Below are positions 1 through 7,389 of a DNA stretch of 13,669 nt, piece by piece. Every line of letters starts with the position of its first letter. Positions within the stretch are counted from its first letter, which is position 1. Origin of the DNA: CAYOYK01 sp964408185 (GTDB lineage: Bacteria; Bacillota; Clostridia; Christensenellales; Aristaeellaceae); contig CAYOYK010000061.1 of NCBI GenBank assembly GCA_964408185.1, positions 1-13,669 of the forward strand, written 5' to 3'. Both the position numbers and the translations under genes were made by a program. The notes below the pieces were generated by a model that was not told the origin of the DNA, did no database searches, and worked only from the letters and a program-made list of their open reading frames with translations.

Positions 1-825
<825 letters not shown>

Positions 826-889
826 AAGTGTAATTTCCCCCTTTGGTTATAATTTGGACGCTGACGACGGTATGCGTCTTACTGCTTGT

Positions 890-918
890 ATTATAGCGTT
901 GCCCCGCCAAAAATGGAA
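890..918 (-). promoter_or_regulatory. Candidate sigma-A promoter of the msmX-type gene
   Basis: On the minus strand a perfect TATAAT lies at 890-895. Seventeen bases upstream is TTCCAT (913-918), a poor -35 that matches the consensus only at TT. Transcription would start near 883, giving a leader of about 57 nt before the ATG at 825. The gap to the preceding gene (826-995) supports separate transcription. A weak -35 with palindromes just upstream suggests activator dependence, which is inference. Confidence 0.55.
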
Positions 919-930
919 TAGCGCAAATCG

Positions 931-945
931 CCAAAGATTCTTTGG
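931..945. repeat. Perfect inverted repeat CCAAAGATTCTTTGG, candidate operator
   Basis: Seven bases are repeated in inverted orientation around a single central base. The element sits at about -48 to -62 relative to the predicted start of msmX transcription, just upstream of the -35 region. Its size and symmetry suit a dimeric regulator, but the regulator is unknown. Confidence 0.4.
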
Positions 946-951
946 ATACTT

Positions 952-966
952 TGTACGCAATGTACA
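952..966. repeat. Perfect inverted repeat TGTAC-N5-GTACA, candidate second operator
   Basis: Two perfect 5-base arms flank GCAAT. The element lies 6 bases from the repeat at 931-945, at about -69 to -83 from the predicted msmX start site. It is downstream of the permease stop codon, so it is non-coding. It lacks the U-tract and stem length of a terminator. Confidence 0.35.
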
Positions 967-995
967 CGATGGACATTTTTATACCGCATCGTCCG

Positions 996-2147
996 TCACG
1001 GATCGTGCAGTGCCTCTACGGGCGGCATGCGGCTGGCGTGCAGCGCGGGCGCTACACCGAAGCCCAGCCCTACCGCGGCCGACGCGGCCGTAACCAGCAG
1101 CACGTCCCGCACCCGCACCATCGGCGATAGCCCGATGGACACCCCCGCCAGCGCGATGATCGCCAGTCCGGCCAGTACGCCCAGCACGCCGCCCACGCAG
1201 GCGTATACCAGCGCCTCGGCCAGAAACATCCGGCAGATCTGTCCCTCGGTGGCCCCCATGGCCTTCATCATGCCGATCTCCCTGCGCCGCTCGCGCACGG
1301 ATACCAGCAGAATGTTCATCACCCCGACTCCGCCCACCAGCGTGCAAATCACCGCGACCCACGCGAGCACATCCATAAAGATGCCCATGACGTTGTCCGC
1401 GGCGTCGATTTGAAGCTGCATGGTCGTCGCCTGCGCCTGCCGCCCCTCCCGCGCCAGCAGCGCCGATACGGCCGCGTTGGCAGTCGTCGCCGGTCTGCCG
1501 CCCTTCGGAACCGAGAGCGTCAGCTCGTGCACCGTGCTGCCCGCCAGCTCGCAGTAGACCTCGATGGGCACATAGAGCGTCAGCGCGTCGCCAAGCAGCG
1601 TAAGCTGGTTGATCTGCCGCACGCTGCCCACCGCCGTAAAAAGCCGTCCGCCCAGCGAAACGCGCGGCGGCGCGTCTCCGTCAAAGCGCAAATTCAGCGC
1701 CGCGGCCAGCTCCTCGCAGACCAGCACGCTGCGCGAGCCTCGCAGCCATTCCGCGGGCAGCAGCGCGCGCCCGTCGCACAGGCGCATTTCCATCAGCTCC
1801 AAATAGCGCGGCTCGCATCCCACCGCGATTGCCTCCGCCGTTTGCGCGCCATGGCCGACCGTCGCGGGCCAATAGCCCTGCTCGGTCGCCGGCGTATCCA
1901 GCGCGGCGGCAAGCAGCTCCCCGTCGCCATGCAGCAGACGTGAGCCCTCCGCCGCCGTCAGCCACACCCGGTCGATGCCCAGCCGCGACATCTCGTAAGC
2001 CATTTGGCTTTTGCCCGCGTCGCCCAGCGTCAGCACCGCCAGTATCGCTCCGATGCCGATCGCCATGCCCAGCACCGTTAGAAATGAACGCAAAGGCGCG
2101 GTAACGATGCTGCGCAGGCTCAGCCGCCACAGGTCAAGCCGCTTCAT
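996..2147 (-). CDS. MacB/FtsX-type ABC transporter permease
   Basis: This 383-aa protein has the MacB layout. An N-terminal membrane segment (about 20-42) is followed by a large extracytoplasmic domain (about 45-250, MacB_PCD-like) and three C-terminal membrane segments (about 252-283, 308-340 and 347-368). The cytoplasmic loop VRERRREIGMMKAMGAT after the second helix is the hallmark of the family and contacts the ATPase. Such permeases move substrates such as peptides, antibiotics or lipoproteins by mechanotransmission. The reading frame is open upstream to 2309, but the ATG at 2147 is chosen: AAGGAG lies 8 nt before it (2156-2161), it gives the normal start MKRLDLWRLSLRSI, and it overlaps the adaptor's stop as ATGA. 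The proteins' order and overlap argue for a coupled complex. No cognate MacB/LolD-type ATPase is encoded in the unit. The substrate cannot be inferred. Confidence 0.9.
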   Translation of the reverse strand: MKRLDLWRLSLRSIVTAPLRSFLTVLGMAIGIGAILAVLTLGDAGKSQMAYEMSRLGIDRVWLTAAEGSRLLHGDGELLAAALDTPATEQGYWPATVGHGAQTAEAIAVGCEPRYLELMEMRLCDGRALLPAEWLRGSRSVLVCEELAAALNLRFDGDAPPRVSLGGRLFTAVGSVRQINQLTLLGDALTLYVPIEVYCELAGSTVHELTLSVPKGGRPATTANAAVSALLAREGRQAQATTMQLQIDAADNVMGIFMDVLAWVAVICTLVGGVGVMNILLVSVRERRREIGMMKAMGATEGQICRMFLAEALVYACVGGVLGVLAGLAIIALAGVSIGLSPMVRVRDVLLVTAASAAVGLGFGVAPALHASRMPPVEALHDP

Positions 2148-3148
2148 CGCTTGCGCTCCTTCACGGACGCTCCGGCGACAAGACGGCTCTCGTTGGGCGC
2201 AAGGATCACGCTCTCGCCCAGCAGCGCGTCCGGAGCGAGCACCCAGTCCGCGTCGCGTCGGCTTGCATCCACGCGCTCCTCGTACGCCTTGCCCTCCCGC
2301 ACGATCCATACCGTGCCCCGGCTTGTCAGCGCTGCAATCGGCACAACGGGAACATTTTCCTGTACGGAAAGCAGCAGGTCAAGCTCGGCGGAGCTGCCCG
2401 CGCGAAGATCGGCCCCCTCGCTTACATCAAACACAAGCGTTTGCACATATACGCCAAGGCCGTCGTCCCACACGGGCTCGCCAAAAGCGCACAGCGTCGC
2501 CTCGGCAGACGCTCCCTCCTGCGTTGCAATCGCGCGCATGCCCAAGCTCAGCTCCGCGCAGGACGAGAGCGACTGCACGGTGGTCGCCTGCCAGCCGGGC
2601 TGGTACACCGTCATCGCAACCGCGCCCGCCGCCGCCGCCGCGCCGGATTGCATATACACCTGTCCGACAATTCCGCCCTGCGGGGCGCGTATCTGCTTGG
2701 CACGGATCGCCAGCCTGCATTCCTCCGCGCGCGCCAGCAGCTCCAGCTCGTCCGCGCCGCCAAGCGCCTTCAGCGCCGCCGCCGAGTCCGGGTTGACCGC
2801 GCTTGCCCACGCGCTCCTCGCCTCGTCCCCTTCCGCCTGCATACGGGCGAGCGCGCGCAGTGTCTCCTCCTCAACGGAGGTATCCAAACGAAGCAGCAGT
2901 TGTCCCTCCGCGACCTGATCTCCCTGCCGCACGCAGACCTCGGCCACGCGCCCCGCCGTCCAAGCGACCACGGGCGTCTCCATGCGGCGCGTCACCGTAC
3001 CCGCCAGCGACTGCACCGCGACCAGCCTGCCCGTCTGGACGGGGGCTGTTTCCACCGCGACTCGCGGCGTAATGGGCAGCACAAAAAGCACGGCTGCTGT
3101 GATCGCCGTGAATCCCAGCAGCCATAACGAAGCAACCGTCCTGCGCAT
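2144..3148 (-). CDS. HlyD/MacA-family membrane fusion (adaptor) protein
   Basis: This 334-aa protein is the periplasmic or extracytoplasmic adaptor expected to partner the MacB-type permease immediately downstream. A short basic N-terminus is followed by one membrane segment (about 8-27) and no lipobox. The two halves of a biotinyl-lipoyl-like domain lie at about 57-90 (GRVAEVCVRQGDQVAEGQLLLRLD) and 142-172 (IRAPQGGIVGQVYMQSGA). Only about 50 residues of helical hairpin separate them, which suits a Gram-positive-type adaptor rather than a long TolC-docking one. A beta-barrel and membrane-proximal region follow. The frame is open to 3223, but the ATG at 3148 places the signal anchor at the N-terminus and has GAGGG 6 nt upstream (3155-3159). 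I see no convincing promoter in the 141 nt before it. A short run of GCC codons encodes an Ala-rich loop near residue 170. Confidence 0.87.
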   Translation of the reverse strand: MRRTVASLWLLGFTAITAAVLFVLPITPRVAVETAPVQTGRLVAVQSLAGTVTRRMETPVVAWTAGRVAEVCVRQGDQVAEGQLLLRLDTSVEEETLRALARMQAEGDEARSAWASAVNPDSAAALKALGGADELELLARAEECRLAIRAKQIRAPQGGIVGQVYMQSGAAAAAGAVAMTVYQPGWQATTVQSLSSCAELSLGMRAIATQEGASAEATLCAFGEPVWDDGLGVYVQTLVFDVSEGADLRAGSSAELDLLLSVQENVPVVPIAALTSRGTVWIVREGKAYEERVDASRRDADWVLAPDALLGESVILAPNESRLVAGASVKERKR

Positions 3149-3289
3149 CGCACGCCCTCTTTCACACGAGATAGGGCTATTTTTTCGTGCGACGCGCCGT
3201 TTACGCGTGGGAAAGCCTAGCAAAAACCGACCGAGGATGTGCGTCGTCCCCGCCTGAGGTCACGCCGCCCCGACCCTCCGAAGCGCGCT

Positions 3290-3880
3290 TTACCGGCTGA
3301 TGCTCTGCCCAATCTGCTGGCGGGTCATGCGGATATCCGTGAGCTTCTCGCTGATGGAGCGGTCCATCTGCGCCAGCACCTCGTCCAGATGGGCGTACAC
3401 GTCCTGATAGAGCTTCTCGATCTCATCCTGCGTGCCTTGACGGATTTCCTCTGCCTCCATCTGCGCGCGAGCCATGACTTCCTGCTCGCTAACCAGCTGG
3501 GCGGCGTGCGCCTCGGCCTCCGCCACCATCTGCCGGGCCTGCTCCTGCGCGGCCTTGAGCATATCCTGCGATTTCTTTTGCGCGTTGGCCATGGCCTGCT
3601 GCGCCTGCGTGTTGGCCTCGCCAATGGTGTGGTTGGCGCGCATGTTGGCCTCGGCCTTGGTCTGCTCGGCGATATCCCGCGCCTCGCTGATGATGCTGGC
3701 TTGATTTTGTATGATGCCCTCGGCGGCGGTGATATCCGCGGGCATATCGGCCAAAATCTCGCGCACGATCTGACGGCAGCGATCCCGCTCCACCATGCAC
3801 AGGTTGCTCAGCGGCACCTTTTTGCCGGCGGACAGCAGGTTATCCAGCTCGTCGAAGAGTGCGTAGGTACGTTGCTGCAT
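3290..3880 (-). CDS. Coiled-coil protein of the coaD neighbourhood (V-ATPase subunit H/DivIVA-like, function unknown)
   Basis: This 196-aa protein is soluble, with no signal or membrane segment. Residues 1-60 form a small conserved-looking head (ALFDELDNLLSAGKKVPLSN, then VERDRCRQIVREILADMP). About 60-190 is a long, almost unbroken coiled coil rich in Ala, Glu, Gln and Lys (EARDIAEQTKAEANMRAN and onward). From memory, proteins with this head and coil are common beside coaD/rsmD in Clostridia and are often named ATPase, ATP synthase subunit B-like or DivIVA-like. No nucleotide-binding motif is visible, so the ATPase name is not justified. The ATG follows the coaD stop directly (TAA|ATG) and has a perfect AAGGAGG 8 nt upstream. 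That implies strong, possibly coupled translation. A structural or scaffolding role in division or the envelope is a guess. Confidence 0.85.
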   Translation of the reverse strand: MQQRTYALFDELDNLLSAGKKVPLSNLCMVERDRCRQIVREILADMPADITAAEGIIQNQASIISEARDIAEQTKAEANMRANHTIGEANTQAQQAMANAQKKSQDMLKAAQEQARQMVAEAEAHAAQLVSEQEVMARAQMEAEEIRQGTQDEIEKLYQDVYAHLDEVLAQMDRSISEKLTDIRMTRQQIGQSISR

Positions 3881-4378
3881 TTAGCGTTCCTCCTTATTGG
3901 GCGCGTAGGCCGCGCGGACGTCCTCCACGATTGCGGCAGGCACAAGGCTTGTAAAATCCCCCCCGAAGGAGGCGATCTGCCGCACCGCGCTGGAGCTGAT
4001 ATAGGCATAATTGGGCGCGGTCATCAAAAAAAGCGTCTCCACATCGGGGGCGAGCTGATGATTGATCTGCGCCATTTGGAACTCGCTCTCAAAATCCGTC
4101 ACCGCGCGCAGGCCGCGCAGCACAATGCGCGCATGCCGCCTGTGCATGTAATCCACCAGCAGGCCGTCGAAGCAATCCACCCGCACGTTGGGCAAATGGC
4201 CGCAGGCCTTGTGGAGCATCTCCATGCGCTGCTCCACGGAGAACAGGCCATGCTTGTCCGTGTTGTTGAGCACCGCCACCACCACCTGCGGGAAGAGCCC
4301 GCTGGCACGCTCGATCAAGTCCACATGGCCCAGCGTTACGGGATCGAAGCTGCCGGGGTATACGCACAAGCCGTCCAT
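3881..4378 (-). CDS. coaD: Phosphopantetheine adenylyltransferase (PPAT)
   Basis: This enzyme transfers AMP from ATP to 4'-phosphopantetheine to give dephospho-CoA, the penultimate step of CoA synthesis. It is cytoplasmic and hexameric in known members. The 165 aa match the usual length. The nucleotidyltransferase signature is YPGSFDPVTLGHVDLI (7-22) with the TxGH motif at 15-18. RGLRAVTDFESE (about 88-99) and ISSSAVR (127-133, the ISSTxVR equivalent) are also present, so all catalytic elements look intact. The ATG shares one base with the rsmD stop (TGATG), and AAGGAGG lies 9 nt upstream at 4388-4394, inside rsmD. The rsmD-coaD order is a classic Bacillota pair. The stop codon abuts the start of the coiled-coil gene. 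Confidence 0.98.
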   Translation of the reverse strand: MDGLCVYPGSFDPVTLGHVDLIERASGLFPQVVVAVLNNTDKHGLFSVEQRMEMLHKACGHLPNVRVDCFDGLLVDYMHRRHARIVLRGLRAVTDFESEFQMAQINHQLAPDVETLFLMTAPNYAYISSSAVRQIASFGGDFTSLVPAAIVEDVRAAYAPNKEER

Positions 4379-4938
4379 CAGACCAAACCTCCTTGATAGC
4401 GATAAAAATGCACGCCCGTATCACGGTATGTCCGCTCGCTGACCAACTGAAACGCCTCCGGCGGAGCGGGCGCGGCGGATTTGTCGTGCTCGATCACCAG
4501 CAGGCAGTCGGGCTCCAGCAGCCGCGCGTCCGCCATGGCGGCGCACATCGCGCCGGTATCGGTCATGCGATAAGGCGGGTCCAAAAAAACCAGCGAGAAC
4601 GTCGCACCGTCGCCCTGCAGGCGCTGCACAGCCCTGCGCCAATCCGCCCGGATAACGGTAATTTGCGCATCAAAACCCAGTTTATGCACATTGCGGGCAA
4701 TCACGGCGATGGGCTCCTGCGCGCAATCGCACAGCGTCGCGTGCTCCGCGCCCCGGCTGACGGCCTCCAAGCCCAGCGCGCCGCTTCCCGCGAACAAATC
4801 CAGCACGCGCGCGCCCTCCACCTGCCCCTGCATGATGTTGAACAGCGCCTCGCGCACCTTGTCCTGCGTGGGACGGGTCTCGTCGCCTCTTGGCGCGAAG
4901 ATCGTGCTGCCGCGCGCGCTCCCGGCAATAATGCGCAT
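4378..4938 (-). CDS. rsmD: 16S rRNA (guanine(966)-N(2))-methyltransferase RsmD
   Basis: This S-adenosylmethionine-dependent enzyme methylates G966 of 16S rRNA during 30S subunit assembly. Its 186 aa include the family start MRIIAGSARG, the RPTQDKVREALFN block (about 22-34), the SAM-binding motif LDLFAGSGALGLEA (46-59) and the catalytic LDPPY (119-123). The frame extends to 4980, but the ATG at 4938 gives the canonical N-terminus and has AAAGGAG 5 nt upstream (4944-4950), overlapping the stop codon of the previous gene. It overlaps coaD by one base at its 3' end. Nothing unusual is seen. Confidence 0.97.
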   Translation of the reverse strand: MRIIAGSARGSTIFAPRGDETRPTQDKVREALFNIMQGQVEGARVLDLFAGSGALGLEAVSRGAEHATLCDCAQEPIAVIARNVHKLGFDAQITVIRADWRRAVQRLQGDGATFSLVFLDPPYRMTDTGAMCAAMADARLLEPDCLLVIEHDKSAAPAPPEAFQLVSERTYRDTGVHFYRYQGGLV

Positions 4939-4948
4939 GCTTGCTCCT

Positions 4949-5749
4949 TTAGATAAGCTGTTCGGGCTCTTTGCGGGCACGCTCGCGGCGCTCGCGCTGC
5001 TGCTTGCGCTTCATGCGGCGCTGGCTGGCCACGATGCCCGTGTGAACGCGCGCGCGCAGGCTCTCGCCCCGCGCGTAGCCAAGGCCGTAGCCAAGCGGCG
5101 CAACCAGCACCCACAGCGGCGCAAGGCGCTCGACCCACAGCGAGGCCGTAGCGCCCAGCTGCGAGCCCACGCTGACAAAGGGCATGACCATCGCGCGCGC
5201 GACAATGCGCAGGATGATGTAGGCGGTAATGCCGCTGCCCGTTTGGTAGTAGCCAAGCGCGTCGCCAAACTCGGTCTGGCGCATAAACGCCTGCACCCAG
5301 CTGGGCATGCCGCCCGGCGTGTACAAAACGGGCTGAACCGTCAGCGCGTAGGCCAGCGTCACAGCCACAAAGGGCAGAGACGCGATCACCGCGATATAGT
5401 GGCCCTTGAGCGGGTGATACCCGGCAGCCTCCTCCTCGGCGGCAAGCGGCTTGCCCTGCTCGCGGCGCTCGTAGGCAATCTCGGCATTGGCAGCCTCAGC
5501 CTCGCCGCGCTGCATGCCCTGATTGTACAGGTAGTAGCCCACCACAAACACAACCACCGCGTTGGATATCACGCAGAGCCAAAGCGCGTTAAAGTTGAGC
5601 ATAATGCACAGCGCAAAATATAGCAGCGTGGCCAAAAAAATGTTGAGCATCAGCTTGACTCCGAGCTTGCGGGCCTGTTTGCCGTGCCAGTTGCCATACA
5701 AGAGCGGCTTGGCGACGATCTGCGCGGTCTTTTTCTTGTTCTTTTGCAT
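4949..5749 (-). CDS. Integral membrane protein of unknown function with basic C-terminal tail
   Basis: I do not recognise this 266-aa protein. It has a short Lys-rich N-terminus (MQKNKKK), then about five predicted membrane segments: roughly 33-52, 54-75, 117-140, 172-192 and 210-226. A charged loop of about 40 residues (79-116, Glu/Ala-rich) separates the second and third. The C-terminus from about 230 is strongly basic (RRMKRKQQRERRERARK) and probably cytoplasmic, as the positive-inside rule predicts. No catalytic motif is visible. An upstream ATG at 5770 has no ribosome site; the ATG at 5749 has GGGAGG 7 nt before it and is preferred. It sits 39 nt after alr and 10 nt before rsmD, inside the same apparent operon. 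A link to envelope maintenance or to alr is only suggested by position. Confidence 0.82.
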   Translation of the reverse strand: MQKNKKKTAQIVAKPLLYGNWHGKQARKLGVKLMLNIFLATLLYFALCIMLNFNALWLCVISNAVVVFVVGYYLYNQGMQRGEAEAANAEIAYERREQGKPLAAEEEAAGYHPLKGHYIAVIASLPFVAVTLAYALTVQPVLYTPGGMPSWVQAFMRQTEFGDALGYYQTGSGITAYIILRIVARAMVMPFVSVGSQLGATASLWVERLAPLWVLVAPLGYGLGYARGESLRARVHTGIVASQRRMKRKQQRERRERARKEPEQLI

Positions 5750-5756
5750 CCAGCTT

Positions 5757-5762
5757 CCTCCC
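5757..5762 (-). promoter_or_regulatory. Ribosome binding site fixing the start of the membrane protein
   Basis: GGGAGG on the minus strand lies 7 nt before the ATG at 5749. The alternative in-frame ATG at 5770 has no purine-rich site upstream, so translation very probably starts at 5749. Confidence 0.75.
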
Positions 5763-5788
5763 GTCTCCATGATACTGGGAGCATTGTA

Positions 5789-6928
5789 TCAGAAAACGTC
5801 CGGTTTTTCAACGGTTGAGTCGATGTACCTGCGCGGCACGCGCGCGGTCACGGCCAGAAGCACCTCGTAGCTGATGGTATCGCACCACGAGGCCAGCATT
5901 TCCGCGTCGATGGTCTGCTCGCCCTGACGACCGATGAGCACCACCTCGTCCCCCACCGATACGCCGGGGATCTCCGTCACGTCCAGCATGGTCTGGTCCA
6001 TGCACACGCGGCCGACCACATTTGCCATTTGCCCGCGCACAAGCATCTTGGCGCGGTTGCTGCCCGCGCGATGGTACCCGTCGCCGTAGCCCACGGCCAC
6101 GGTCGCCACGCGCATATCGCGCGGCGCGGTAAATGTGCGGCCGTAGCTGACGGTGGCTCCGGCGGGAATTTCCTTGACGTGGACGACCTCCGTTACCCAG
6201 CGCAGCGCGCGCTGGAACGCCAGATCGGTTTTGACCGGAGGATAGCCGTACAGCGATACGCCCTCGCGGACGCAATCAAAATACGCTTCGGGGAAGATCA
6301 GCTCCGCGGCGCTGTTGGCGACGTGGCAGCACAGCCCCGCCGGAAAGAACGCGCGCAGCCGCTTGAAGCGCTCCAGCTGCTCGCGGGTGAAATCGTTCAC
6401 CCTGCCCTGCTTGGCCAACGCGTCCGCATCGGCAAAATGAGTGTATATCCCCGTGGGGCGCACACGCGGGCAGCGCGCGAGGGCCTCCGCCAGCGCGCGG
6501 GCCTCCTCCTCGGTGCGCAGGCCGATGCGGCCCATGCCGGTATCCAGCTTGATGTTGACCAGCGCGTCCTTGCCAAGCTCCTGCGCCAGCTCGTCCAGAT
6601 ACTCCACCGTGGGCACGTCGAACACGGTCTGCGTCAGGTCGTTCAGGATGGCGGGCTCGGCGGCGCGCTGCGTGGCCGCGCCCAGAACAAGGATTTGACA
6701 CGCGATCCCGCACTCGCGCAGGCGGACGCCCTCCTCGCAAAGCGCGACCGCCAAGCGGTCCGCGCCCTCGTGCACGACCGTGCGCGCCACCTGCTGCATG
6801 CCATGCCCGTACGCGTCGGCCTTTACCACAGGCATGACCCGCACGCCTTTCGGCATGCGGGCAGCCAATGTATGATAGTTATGCTTGATGGCTCCCAGGT
6901 CAACGACGACCTCGTTTTGACGAATCAT
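5789..6928 (-). CDS. alr: Alanine racemase
   Basis: This PLP enzyme interconverts L- and D-alanine and so supplies D-alanine for peptidoglycan. It is a cytoplasmic homodimer. The 379 aa match the family length. The PLP lysine is K36 in VVKADAYGHG. The opposing catalytic tyrosine is Y262 in VSYGRTF, and the C-terminal domain shows GYGDGYHR, VGRVCMDQTM and the conserved TISYEV tyrosine. All are intact. The ATG at 6928 has GGGAG 8 nt upstream. An in-frame GTG at 6946 would overlap the ACT gene's stop, but its nearest GGAGG is about 13 nt away, so it is less likely. Alr follows the ACT-domain gene by 14 nt and precedes the membrane protein by 39 nt. Confidence 0.97.
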   Translation of the reverse strand: MIRQNEVVVDLGAIKHNYHTLAARMPKGVRVMPVVKADAYGHGMQQVARTVVHEGADRLAVALCEEGVRLRECGIACQILVLGAATQRAAEPAILNDLTQTVFDVPTVEYLDELAQELGKDALVNIKLDTGMGRIGLRTEEEARALAEALARCPRVRPTGIYTHFADADALAKQGRVNDFTREQLERFKRLRAFFPAGLCCHVANSAAELIFPEAYFDCVREGVSLYGYPPVKTDLAFQRALRWVTEVVHVKEIPAGATVSYGRTFTAPRDMRVATVAVGYGDGYHRAGSNRAKMLVRGQMANVVGRVCMDQTMLDVTEIPGVSVGDEVVLIGRQGEQTIDAEMLASWCDTISYEVLLAVTARVPRRYIDSTVEKPDVF

Positions 6929-6942
6929 TTTGCACTCTCCCG

Positions 6943-7374
6943 TCACAGGGCTTGTATGTCCTCCTGCGTGAGGAGCTTAACGCCCGCCTCGTTCAGCGCC
7001 TGCACCGCCTCATCCGGCTTGTCCACGCGGAGGATGATGAGCGCGCTGCCGCTGGAGCTGCGCACAAAGCTGTACAGGTATTCCAGCGTTACCCCGCGCG
7101 ACGACAGCGCGCGGAGCGCCTTGGCCAGCCCGCCCGGCTCATCCGCCACGGAGACGGCCAGCACGTCCGACAGCTTAACGGTGTAGCCCGCCTCGGTGAT
7201 AAGCTGATAGGCGCGCTCGTAATCCGGCGTGATACCGCGCAGAATGCCAAAGTCCGTGGTATCCGCCACCATCAGGCTGACCAGATCAATGCCGTGATCG
7301 CCCAGAAGGGTTGTAAAATCCGCCAGTTTTCCGGGCGTGTTCTCAAGAAATACAGAAAGCTGCTTGACCGACAT
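6943..7374 (-). CDS. Tandem ACT-domain amino-acid-binding protein
   Basis: This small 143-aa protein consists of two ACT domains (about 3-66 and 68-140) and nothing else. The first starts KQLSVFLENTPGKLADFTTLL and the second LSDVLAVSVADEPGGLAKALRAL; both contain the Pro-Gly-x-Leu-ala turn that contacts the amino-acid ligand. Stand-alone double-ACT proteins of this kind recur beside paaK and iorAB in anaerobic bacteria and archaea. They are thought to sense amino acids, here plausibly aromatic ones. The target it would regulate is unknown. The start is well supported: AAGGAGG lies 7 nt upstream (7382-7388), 15 nt after paaK ends. It is cytoplasmic, with no DNA-binding domain. Confidence 0.92.
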   Translation of the reverse strand: MSVKQLSVFLENTPGKLADFTTLLGDHGIDLVSLMVADTTDFGILRGITPDYERAYQLITEAGYTVKLSDVLAVSVADEPGGLAKALRALSSRGVTLEYLYSFVRSSSGSALIILRVDKPDEAVQALNEAGVKLLTQEDIQAL

Positions 7375-7389
7375 GGAAACCCCTCCTTG

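Noticed and set aside
857..878. GACGC...GCGTC arms in the msmX leader
   Set aside because: A 5-bp stem around a 12-nt loop is weak and likely to occur by chance.
2148..2309. N-terminal extension of the permease
   Set aside because: The extra residues are Arg/Gly-rich, overlap the adaptor's coding sequence and lack a ribosome site. The start at 2147 has both a site and the family N-terminus.
2621..2642. GCC trinucleotide run in the adaptor gene
   Set aside because: Only about four exact repeats, in frame, coding for an Ala-rich loop. This is ordinary for GC-rich coding DNA.
3149..3289. Possible promoter and terminator between the coiled-coil gene and the adaptor
   Set aside because: No -10/-35 pair at good spacing was found. 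The ACGCG...CGCGT hairpin (3192-3208) has no U-tract in the direction of transcription.
3239..4396. A 385-codon open frame on the plus strand
   Set aside because: It is antisense to the coiled-coil gene and coaD and has no recognisable domain. It reflects codon bias on the other strand.
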